A DNA stretch of 26,145 nt from Welwitschia mirabilis (taxonomy: Eukaryota; Gnetophyta; Gnetopsida; Welwitschiales), in assembly GCA_051453625.1 (NCBI GenBank), contig JBOZIK010000001.1, positions 118,299,891-118,326,035 of the forward strand, given 5' to 3'. How positions within the stretch are numbered: position 1 is the stretch's first letter; each line of letters starts with the position of its first letter. Made by a program: the position numbers and the translations under genes. The notes under the pieces were generated by a model that saw nothing but the letters and a program-made list of their open reading frames with translations, was not told where the DNA came from and searched no databases. Below, one piece after another: positions 17,561-26,145 of this stretch.

Positions 17561-18314
17561 CAGCATGAAGTTATTACACTAGTATACCATCTCACCATAC
17601 AACTAGCAATTGACACTCAAATAAAAACAATTGGTTGAGAGTAGTTCTAGAACTTTCCATTCCAAATTAGATTCATAATGAGTTTATTTAAACTCATTTT
17701 TTTCTACTATACATTATGAGCTTCATTTGACTTTTGAATCTCTCTTCAAAGTTCCTTTTGATCCCACTACTATAATATGTGTGATACAAGTATATTTTAT
17801 AAGCTCTTTTTCTTGAAAAATGAATCAACATATTTTAATTAATAGGTTGATATGCTTTGTTTCTTGAAAATAAGGAAGATTCACACTAATTATGATAGGT
17901 TTATACTGATGACTGCCTAAGAAAATATACTTACATGATTAGGTAGAAGTCTAAATCATGATTAATAACATTATTAGTAGTAACAACATCATTGAGAGAT
18001 ATATTCATTTTAAATTCATTAAAATCATAACTAAATTTATAAAAAATAAACATATTCAATAAGAGTACTAAATTTATTTAAATCTAAGTAAGATGTAATA
18101 AGCAATTCATAATGCAAATCTAAACATAGCATGTCATTCATAATTCAAAATAAATAATCACTTACATGTTTAACTTCAAGCAATAGTAAATGTTGATTCA
18201 ATTTAATAAAATTTTTCTTACAATTAGAAAATACATTCAAGGTAATGGAAAGATTTCCAAAACATATTTTTACTACACCCAATCTATAGTTAATCTCTGA
18301 TTAATAGTTGAAAG
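17561..18314. other. No feature recognised
   Basis: Very AT-rich. It separates the plus-strand copia piece from the minus-strand gypsy protease. On the minus strand this is where gypsy reverse transcriptase should follow protease, but I find none of its motifs. Confidence 0.5.
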
Positions 18315-18728
18315 CTAAGGTCCACCAAGAATGATAGGGTAATTAGGTGAATTAATATAAACTTTAAAATTAATAAAGTCAATGGAGTACATGTCTTTAT
18401 CAATTTGAATCAAGATATCTTTTGAAATTCCTAAAGGTTTAACTAAGGTTACATACATAGGATCTATGTGATTGAAACCTAAGGTTTGAAAAATAGGTTT
18501 AGATGTATGATTAACTCTAAATCCTAAATATACCAATACTTTTTCAATGATATGATCTCCAACAATAATGGTAATGGTACAAGATCCAAGATCACCATAT
18601 TTAACAAGAATTTTGAATTGCAAAAAACAAGTAATAGAAGTAGAAAGATTAATCATTTCTTTAGATGGTTGAATTTTTTTTAACAGTTTAAATATTTTAA
18701 GAAATTTGGTATAATATGGGATTTTCAT
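18315..18728 (-). pseudogene. Gypsy (Athila/Tat) protease domain, stop-free but without its catalytic Asp
   Basis: The 137-codon frame has the layout of the Athila/Tat retropepsin region: IPYYTKFLK, a SKEMINLSTSI segment, then GDLGSCTITIIVGDHIIEK for the 'DPGSF.IPC.IG....EkaL' strand, then VLVYLGFRVN where the active site 'L.DLGAS.N' belongs, LGFNHIDPMYVTLV, a KDILIQIDK segment and finally PIILGGP. The active-site Asp is Tyr and the Ala is Phe, so cleavage of the polyprotein is not possible with this sequence. It ends at TAG right after the LGGP motif. It lies downstream of gag on the same strand, in normal order. Confidence 0.85.
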
Positions 18729-19352
18729 AGCTATGTTGAAAAGGAAAAGATTAATATTAACGTTCTTAAAGATTTTATATATATCCTCATAGTTACTACT
18801 TTAACTAGTTAAATATAACTAGGAAAATAAATGGAATCATTTAATTTTCTCTATTGAAACTTCTTGGTAGAATTAGATTTAATATTTTGTATTAACTTAT
18901 TTAAACTATTTCCTTATTTAGATTTAAGATTAGTTTTAGAAATAATTTCATCGCTTCTTAATGTAAAGGCATTTGCATTAATGTGTTCCTCCACTACATT
19001 GGATGATTTCCAATTAAGAGTTGATTAAGAGGGTAAACTTATATGACTCTCTTCTTATTATATTATTAAAAAATAAAATCAAGCATTATCGAATTTGTAC
19101 CATTTTATTTACTAACAAATTCATTGTTCCCACTAACTCATTCTCCTAAGGAGGTGAAAGAGGTAAAACTTTTGGTTGTCATTCATATTGGCTCCTATAA
19201 GGACAAAAGGCATTATTATTTTAATGAAAATTGTTTAGATAAGGATTAGAGTAGTTTTTGAATGGTAAATAAGCAAGATAATTTTGATTAAAGGCATGAT
19301 CTTTCAATAAAAGATGATGATGCAAAGTGTTTTAAGCTTCCTTAAAATTTTG
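18729..19352 (-). pseudogene. Decayed linker between gypsy gag and protease
   Basis: By position this belongs to the minus-strand gypsy relic, but stops are frequent and no motif is readable on either strand. Confidence 0.35.
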
Positions 19353-19394
19353 ACACAATCTAATGGAATGGCCCTATGCTTGGTACAACTTACA
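19353..19394 (-). pseudogene. Gypsy Gag zinc knuckle, damaged
   Basis: The minus strand reads CKLYQA-stop-GHSIRLC, exactly the CX2CX4HX4C spacing that binds retroelement RNA. The second Cys is Tyr (TAC, one G-to-A step from TGC), and a TAG falls inside the loop before Gly-His. It sits between the gag core and the protease, as expected for an Athila/Tat element. Confidence 0.7.
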
Positions 19395-19649
19395 TAAAAA
19401 TGAACTTAAGCAAAGCTAAGTTGGATTTTAATTCAACCTTTTTTGTTCTAATTTAATATTTTCTAATTGAGTAACTAGAACTTTCATTTTATTTTGTAAC
19501 TCATCATTTTATTTATCCTTATTTATAAGATTATTCAATCTAATCTTACTTTTAACATGGTTATTTTCAATATGTTTCCACTAGTGTGTGACTTCTACAC
19601 TTGGTATTCCAATTCCTTTCAATCATCATTAGGTATTTCATCAAATAAT

Positions 19650-20211
19650 TCCCCATTAGTTAGATTGTACCATCTTTCTAGTTTTCTTATTTAGATATTC
19701 TAAGAAAAATAAAACTAATTTCTAAACTTCAAAATCATGATTGATATTTTTAATTAATAAATATCTAAAATGCTTAAAATATTTGGAGTGATATTTACTA
19801 TGACTTAAATCTATTAATGGATTTTCTCATTTGATTAATATGAATTATGGGTAGAAATTTCTTAATGAAAGATTCTTTGAACTATGTAAGATCTAAAAGA
19901 TTAGCATTGTTACAAGTAATTTTAATCTAATTTCTAGCCTTATCCTTTAAAGGAAAAGAGATAACTATTAATTTAACTACATTTGAATGAATTTGAGATC
20001 TAGTCTTGCAAACTAAATCAAATTCTTCAAGAACGTCATAAGGATCCTCATGCTGTAAACCATAAAAATTAGGAAAAGTACTTAATATTTTTTATAGAAA
20101 CCATAATATTGAAGGTGAAAGAAAAATATGAATTGGATTTTTAGCCTTCAAAAATTTTTCTAAGAGTAGATTAAGGATCAAGGTTTGAGTAATACTATCT
20201 TGGATAGCCAT
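19650..20211 (-). pseudogene. Gypsy Gag (retrotrans_gag) relic
   Basis: The possible start is ATG at 20211-20209 (MAIQDSITQTLILNLL). The core reads FPNFYGLQHEDPYDVLEEFD, then a Cys and an LKDKARN segment, then FKESFIKKFLP and INQMRKSI. This matches 'F.GL..EDP..hL.eF..iC', 'LkdkAk.WL' and 'W..l...FL.kFfP' of the plant gypsy Gag core. The two conserved Trp codons are TAG (minus strand at 19929-19927 and 19884-19882). More stops follow from about 19800, but F-AF and NQKYQS-like text continues. Gag forms the particle that packages element RNA. Confidence 0.88.
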
Positions 20212-20689
20212 TTGAAAGTAAGAGAATGTAAGATCTTAGTAAGGTAATCAAACTCTTAAGAAGGTGGTTATGATAATAATGGTAAAAATGGTTGATTTAA
20301 TGATGTAGAGTTATAACTATGAAATCTTTCTAATTCTTTAACGGTGTGAATCTAAGATTTACTCATATATGCATAGCATGAAAAATAACATAAAAATAGA
20401 GATGTATAAAATGTAGTAAAAGTTAGAATGTTTTCACCTAAAAGGCTTGTTGATGTAATGTAGTACTGATGGATACATTTATGCATTTTTAATATAAAAT
20501 ATACCTAATAACAAATCAACTTCCACAAGTGTATATGTATTCAAAATGTCAAGTACAATATTTCATACATAAAAGTCACAAGTAATTCCTAACAATAATG
20601 CTAGTTTGAATAAAGAAAAAAAACTCAATCTTTAAAACATAGAAATCATGCCTTGACGCTTTATAAAAATATTTTTATAACAAACATAA
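20212..20689. other. No feature recognised (leader or LTR side of the minus-strand gypsy relic)
   Basis: The 5' leader, primer site and LTR of the minus-strand element should lie here and in the following gap. No primer-binding-like word in the right orientation was found. Confidence 0.4.
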
Positions 20690-21244
20690 NNNNNNNNNNN
20701 NNNNNNNNNNNNNNNNNNNNNNNNNNNNNNNNNNNNNNNNNNNNNNNNNNNNNNNNNNNNNNNNNNNNNNNNNNNNNNNNNNNNNNNNNNNNNNNNNNNN
20801 NNNNNNNNNNNNNNNNNNNNNNNNNNNNNNNNNNNNNNNNNNNNNNNNNNNNNNNNNNNNNNNNNNNNNNNNNNNNNNNNNNNNNNNNNNNNNNNNNNNN
20901 NNNNNNNNNNNNNNNNNNNNNNNNNNNNNNNNNNNNNNNNNNNNNNNNNNNNNNNNNNNNNNNNNNNNNNNNNNNNNNNNNNNNNNNNNNNNNNNNNNNN
21001 NNNNNNNNNNNNNNNNNNNNNNNNNNNNNNNNNNNNNNNNNNNNNNNNNNNNNNNNNNNNNNNNNNNNNNNNNNNNNNNNNNNNNNNNNNNNNNNNNNNN
21101 NNNNNNNNNNNNNNNNNNNNNNNNNNNNNNNNNNNNNNNNNNNNNNNNNNNNNNNNNNNNNNNNNNNNNNNNNNNNNNNNNNNNNNNNNNNNNNNNNNNN
21201 NNNNNNNNNNNNNNNNNNNNNNNNNNNNNNNNNNNNNNNNNNNN
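20690..21244. other. Run of 555 N
   Basis: Gap. Open frames crossing it are meaningless. Confidence 0.99.
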
Positions 21245-23200
21245 ACACAAGTATCAAATTAATGAAACACTATTGTTGTATATTATTTTACAAACATTAT
21301 ACATTTTTTTCACAAATATAATTTGACATTACAAAAGAACTATCTCTAAGCAAATTCCATGTAATTACAACACATGAAATATAGAAAACATTAAGAACCA
21401 CATGTGTAAAAAGAATAAAGTTTCACAAGATGTGAAAATAGAAATACATTAAAGGAGAAAAATGTAATCTTCTATAAACACTTACTATTAATATAATGAT
21501 CATTTATAAATCAAATGAATCATTAAGAGAGTTAAAACAATCATAACTACTTAAGTCATTCTTAAATAAAAATGATTTTTCATGAAAGTTCACTATTTAA
21601 GACAATGTGAAATGGATTTATATGAATCATTCAAATATCTTATTCCATTCTATACTAATTTTACAACAACTTAGAATCAAAATATATCATTATAAAAAAA
21701 TTATTTTCAAACTAACATAGAAAACCAATTGACTTTAATAATATTTTCACTAAAAATCAATAAAATGTGACTTGAATGACAACTCTTAATTAAACTTGAA
21801 ATGAGATATAAAAATGATGTAACATCTAAATCAGGTTATGAATTAATAAAAAAGTGATAAAAAACAACATATGAATGTTTATGCAATTAAAGTAAACTCA
21901 GTTAATTTCATGTTATTTTAACCAAAAGAAAGAAAGGGAAGAGAAGGAAGAGAGAGAAGAGGAGGAGAAGAATCTTAAGAAAGGGAACTTAGAACTTTTT
22001 AAAGATCTTGAAATATGTAGAATATATCCTAAAATATGTCTCTAAAACCAAATATTTAAGATCACATAAAATTAATTAAAACCAACAAGAAATGCTCTCT
22101 TTAGAAAAATCTGTTAAAATTATGATCAACCTTACTTTGATTAAGAATATAAAAAAATCTATAAGATTTGAGAAAGAATGGGTTTTATATTCTAAAATTA
22201 ATTTTAAAAAATTATAAAAATTAAATCTTAAATTTCTAAAAAATACAGCAATATTGACAGAGAAATTTAATGTGAAAAATCAAAAAATTTATGATTTCAC
22301 AATTTGGAAACTTTTTAAATTAAAACAAATCCTCTACTATAAATGGTTAAAAATGGAATTTTGAAGTCTAAACTGGGGTTTGATCTTTTAAAAAAATGAA
22401 AGTTTCTAAATCAAAAAAGAAATCTACTAATATAAATTTCGAGCAATTATAGTTTCAGAAAAAGAGAGATGATTAAAATAAGCACTAAGATGTAACAATT
22501 CTACTTCAATTTGAGAAAAAAGATAGAAAGAGACAAGTACTAATGCAATAATAAAAAATTTTAATTTTACAATTTAGTGAACTAAATAAATACATGTTAA
22601 ATTTAAGGTAGTGAAAAAGAGAAAAGAGAAATTCATCATCCATTACTTAAGAACAAAGATGAAATCATCAGAAGGTATACTACAAGAAATAAGAAGAATG
22701 GAGAAAATAAGATAGAAGAAGAATAGAACACATGCTTTCTTTGGGGGGAAAAAAGTCACTAGCCATATAAAATCAGACAATTCCATGATAGATACTAGAT
22801 GTTCTAAAATTCCATTAAAACTAAATATGTAATGTGCTATAAGAAATCTAATTGGATTAAATGAAATACATGATATAAATGCATAAATCAAGTAAGCATG
22901 AGCATAAAAACATAAAGTATAAGAATGCCTATTAGTCTTAGATGTAATCACAGCCCTTTCCATTATTTTTCAATTCAAATGCTTACAAGATCTTATGTCT
23001 CTCCTCCTTCTTCACTATTCATTCATGTTAACTTCCTCTTTCATGATGAAAATGAAAGAAAATAAACAAAAAATGGATTGTAAGAGGATGTGGAAGGCTG
23101 AAAATCAATGTATATAGAAAAAATGGATGAGAATGAAGAATAGAAAAGGATTTCAAAGTTGATATAAATACAAAATCAACTTCAAAGTCAAAAATAAGAG
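21245..23200. other. Very AT-rich, CpG-poor stretch with a purine tract
   Basis: No domain seen on either strand. A 106-codon minus frame at 22643-22963 is Phe/Ile/Ser-rich with no motif and is probably chance. By eye only about one CpG occurs in the first 1.2 kb. A 49-base unbroken purine run lies at 21924-21972. Confidence 0.5.
21924..21972 (+). repeat. Polypurine tract (GA-rich)
   Basis: 49 consecutive purines of the AAAGAAAGGGAAGAG type. The length suggests a slipped simple repeat. It could be a 5' UTR-like CT/GA repeat of a lost gene on the minus strand; no coding sequence supports that. Confidence 0.7.
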
Positions 23201-23239
23201 ATAGAATGTAGTTAGAAACTCCTTCCAATTTTTGAAAAT
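23201..23239 (+). repeat. Direct repeat at left edge of gap
   Basis: 39 bases ending exactly at the gap and matching 23663-23701 at 38 of 39 positions; the difference is A versus C in GTAGTTAGAAA / GTAGTTCGAAA. Confidence 0.9.
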
Positions 23240-23662
23240 NNNNNNNNNNNNNNNNNNNNNNNNNNNNNNNNNNNNNNNNNNNNNNNNNNNNNNNNNNNNN
23301 NNNNNNNNNNNNNNNNNNNNNNNNNNNNNNNNNNNNNNNNNNNNNNNNNNNNNNNNNNNNNNNNNNNNNNNNNNNNNNNNNNNNNNNNNNNNNNNNNNNN
23401 NNNNNNNNNNNNNNNNNNNNNNNNNNNNNNNNNNNNNNNNNNNNNNNNNNNNNNNNNNNNNNNNNNNNNNNNNNNNNNNNNNNNNNNNNNNNNNNNNNNN
23501 NNNNNNNNNNNNNNNNNNNNNNNNNNNNNNNNNNNNNNNNNNNNNNNNNNNNNNNNNNNNNNNNNNNNNNNNNNNNNNNNNNNNNNNNNNNNNNNNNNNN
23601 NNNNNNNNNNNNNNNNNNNNNNNNNNNNNNNNNNNNNNNNNNNNNNNNNNNNNNNNNNNNNN
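23240..23662. other. Run of 423 N between direct repeats
   Basis: The gap is bounded on both sides by the same 39-base sequence, which points to an unresolved local tandem repeat or a wrong join. Confidence 0.95.
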
Positions 23663-23701
23663 ATAGAATGTAGTTCGAAACTCCTTCCAATTTTTGAAAA
23701 T
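23663..23701 (+). repeat. Direct repeat at right edge of gap
   Basis: Starts on the first base after the gap. Partner of 23201-23239, at a distance of 462 bases. Confidence 0.9.
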
Positions 23702-24964
23702 GCTTTGAAATCAATTTGAGAGCATTTACATGGCTTCAATATGGCTAGATGTGTTAGATGTGCAATTTGGAATTGGGTTGGGGGATTATAAATGTACTAA
23801 GATCAGTTTCAAGTGAATAAGTTCTCAAAACTTATGATTTTGTTCAAGTGACTTGCATTGAAAAATTGTGATTAGTTTCATAGCACTGCAACACCAATTT
23901 GTATTAGAAAATGAAGCTACAATGCCATCGATAGTTACACTAGTAACCACCACAAATCCAAAATTATAAATTAATTTAATTTTAATCCTTTCGACTAATA
24001 TTACATAAAAACATCATATTTGATTCAAACATGACTAGTAATGAATAAATTATGGCTTTAAAATGTTAATTTCCAAGGTACTAATGTGCTGATAAGCTAT
24101 GATGTAATCTAATGTCATGCATCTAGTGTTAACATGAGTCAAAATATGGGCGTCAATAAGTGAATGAGATATGGTAATGAAAAATGGACTATGAGATATC
24201 TCTAAGACCAATGGGTTGAATAAGTCTTTCATTCTCAACATCTTTATCCTCAATTTCAAGCTTATGATCATGATCATTATTTTAAGCTCTTTAATCATCT
24301 AGGGATCTTGTCACCTAAAACATACTAAAAAAAACTTCTAAGTGTAGTATTATAGTTCTAAAATAATGAAAAATTATAACTATTAATACCTTCTTTTATC
24401 AAAAATTCATGCTTCATCATTCTTTAAAATAATTGTATCCTCTATTAAATTATTGTTTCATTTGGTCTAAATGAATTAAATGTAAGCATTTGAACTAACT
24501 TATAAGCTTGATGAAAGAACAACATTAAGACTAGTTTATACTACAAATAGTAATCCTAGTTCATATTTAATATTATTATCCTTTTTTGAGGAGTTAAGAT
24601 AATCTTTCATTTTCCAAGAAATACATTTTGTAGTAAAAGATAAATATTAAGATCTTTTTTAAATATATTATGTAAGGCATAGTAGCTATCATGGAGCAAG
24701 CATAACAAAATCTGATACTCAGCCTAGGACTTAAAGGACTTTTTAGAAATATTTAAGCATAGATTGATAATAATTAATTAATAAACATATGATGATTACT
24801 CCACAAGGAGAAACATGGAATTAAACATTTGGGTATTCTGTAACCTAAAATAAATACTATATTCATCAAACAAACCATGATAGAATGTATAAGGATTAAA
24901 TTACAAATATTTAAAGTATCTTAGTAAATATCTTAATGTGTAATTCAGACTCATAAGACATGAT
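23702..24964. other. No feature recognised
   Basis: AT-rich, stops in all frames apart from an 82-codon minus frame (24050-24298) without motif. Confidence 0.5.
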
Positions 24965-25064
24965 NNNNNNNNNNNNNNNNNNNNNNNNNNNNNNNNNNNN
25001 NNNNNNNNNNNNNNNNNNNNNNNNNNNNNNNNNNNNNNNNNNNNNNNNNNNNNNNNNNNNNNNN
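24965..25064. other. Run of exactly 100 N
   Basis: Scaffold-type gap of probably unknown length. Confidence 0.95.
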
Positions 25065-25417
25065 ATTAATATATGAATGATATTTCTTTGAGGGACAATT
25101 TTAGTTTTATGTAAGTACATTTTATATCTTCTAGAAAATTATATAATGTTCCAAAAACATTCAACTCTAGATGCCACTATAGTACTATTATAAATAGTAC
25201 AACCTGTTGAGAACCCATTGTCATTGATTAATTTAACGATTTTTTGTAGTTAGTATTTTGTACAGTATTTTCTAGCACTGGGAAACTAACTTAAAATGTT
25301 AGATGATTGTTTGTTAAATAACTATAACACTGCTTCAAGATCGGGTGACTACACATGTGAAACTGGGTGACCTAAATGATACAGCATAAAAAATATTGGT
25401 TTAAACACGGGCGATCT

Positions 25418-25551
25418 ACCATATTCCTATGGGCGACTGCATCACATGTAGTAAAATCCAACCTGATAGCAGGATGGACAACTGACCATATTCCTATGGA
25501 TAATCGCATCACAAGTAGTAAGAATCTATCTAATAGCAGTACAAGCAACTG
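25418..25551 (+). repeat. 67-base tandem duplication inside the probable LTR
   Basis: The units 25418-25484 and 25485-25551 both begin ACCATATTCCTATGG and share GCATCACA-GTAGTAA and ATAGCAG. Tandem units in U3 are common in plant LTR promoters. Confidence 0.75.
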
Positions 25552-25967
25552 ATAATCTCACGACAAGTAACCACATGACAATCGATGGAACTTGAATCTA
25601 GTAATTGCAAGGTCGATTGTATAACATGTCAACAGGCGATCGCATTTTGTCTAGAATCGCCTCTCATAAGTTCAACCAAATAAAAGTGGTCAGGGAAACC
25701 TAGTTAAGATTGACTTCTTATTGACATAAGGGAGATCGAACTTACTCTTTTTCTATACTAAGAAATCTACAATAAGTAAGGGTGACCAAACATCAGAATA
25801 AGGATGACGGCAAGTGTGGGTAACTGAGTCTCATGTAAGATCAATCGTACGATGGAAAAATGTAACCATTATAAACACAATGATTCATTAGAAAAAGCAT
25901 AACAATTCCTTAAAAATCGTAACGGTTTATTACTTCCTGTGGAAATGGTTACCTTGTATGTCTTAAG

Positions 25968-25975
25968 TATAAAAG
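25968..25975 (+). promoter_or_regulatory. TATA box of the probable LTR
   Basis: TATAAAAG followed by CTCTCCTC, a strong plant TATA context. Transcription would start about 30 bases downstream, near 26000. Confidence 0.55.
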
Positions 25976-26145
25976 CTCTCCTCTAATCAATATAGGATAC
26001 AATACTAACTTGTAAAATTTGAGATTGATACGAACTGTTACACTTTCTCATAGTACATTTGAACAATCTTCAAGTTCATATTTCTGTTGTACTTGTATCA
26101 TTGTACCTTCTTGAGAAGAAGAGATTGTTGTACCTTAGAGAAGAC

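Larger units (their letters stand above)
25205..26145 (+). mobile_element. Probable LTR of a younger (copia-type) retrotransposon, cut by the window end
   Basis: TGTTGAGAACCC at 25205 looks like a plant LTR start (TGTTGAG). A TATA box at 25968, followed by a T/C-rich leader with repeated TTGTACCTT / GAAGAAGAGATTG words, is typical of the U3-R-U5 order. The segment is rich in CpG (about 18 by eye from 25320 to 26040) while the rest of the window has almost none, which suggests recent insertion. No coding part is present and the second LTR would be outside the window, so superfamily and exact left end are inference. Confidence 0.5.

Noticed and set aside
22643-22963. 106-codon minus-strand frame with hydrophobic segments
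   Set aside because: Composition (Phe, Ile, Leu, Ser) is what AT-rich antisense DNA gives by chance. There is no motif, no splice context and no neighbour relation.
23150-23192. Small inverted repeat TTTCAAAGTTGAT / ATCAACTTCAAAG
   Set aside because: Short, imperfect and isolated in AT-rich DNA, with no further member seen.
1-26145. tRNA, rRNA or organelle-derived genes
   Set aside because: I looked for conserved tRNA box words and rRNA-like GC-rich blocks on both strands and saw none. A covariance-model scan would be decisive.

Overview
This window reads as nuclear DNA of a plant, most likely an angiosperm, from a draft scaffold. It is strongly AT-rich. It holds spliced-gene relics with GT/AG introns, several decayed LTR retrotransposons of the two standard plant superfamilies (Ty1/copia and Ty3/gypsy of the Athila/Tat type), long T and A runs, and seven runs of N. 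I see no bacterial features, no operons, and no gene I would call intact. All comparisons were made by eye and from memory of the protein families; no search was run.

Left part (1-7.2 kb): after about 2.4 kb with only a degenerate tandem repeat comes a plus-strand copia relic: possible gag, a damaged zinc knuckle at 2952-2993, and integrase core at 3742-3983. The integrase stops at a pair of hairpins (3988-4089) built on the motif TTAAGGCATTT. Next is the best-recognised cellular sequence, a broken, intron-containing relic of a UBP1-like (oligouridylate-binding, TIA-1-like) RNA-binding protein gene. Six exon pieces lie between 4387 and 7192 at the expected places, with stops, frameshifts, a damaged splice acceptor and no 3' half.

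Middle part (7.2-14.4 kb): a dispersed repeat (7543-7687, again at 14252-14397), a small minus-strand reading frame with a 36-base in-frame tandem repeat, and a plus-strand Ty3/gypsy relic (possible primer binding site near 9896, gag piece, reverse transcriptase, RNase H, integrase, ending at 12847). The last 317 bases of that relic occur again in inverted orientation at 13644-13960. Between the arms is a second cluster of the palindromic motif. The first palindrome has its axis on the base where the two gypsy copies part.

Right part (14.4-26.1 kb): coding-like exon pieces of an unidentified gene (14836-16252), a third and richest palindrome cluster (16287-16620), another plus-strand copia piece (16936-17560, end of integrase into start of reverse transcriptase), and a minus-strand gypsy gag / zinc knuckle / protease relic (20211 down to 18315). 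Then come about 4.5 kb with little recognisable content, and finally a probable younger copia-type LTR from 25205 to the window end, which keeps many CpG sites while the rest of the window has almost none.

The common thread is decay: most in-frame stops sit where Gln, Trp or Arg codons are expected and fit C-to-T (or G-to-A) change, as expected for methylated plant transposons. The least explained structure is the family of TTAAGGCATTT palindromes. It occurs three times, twice directly at the broken end of a retroelement relic and once about 300 bases before one.
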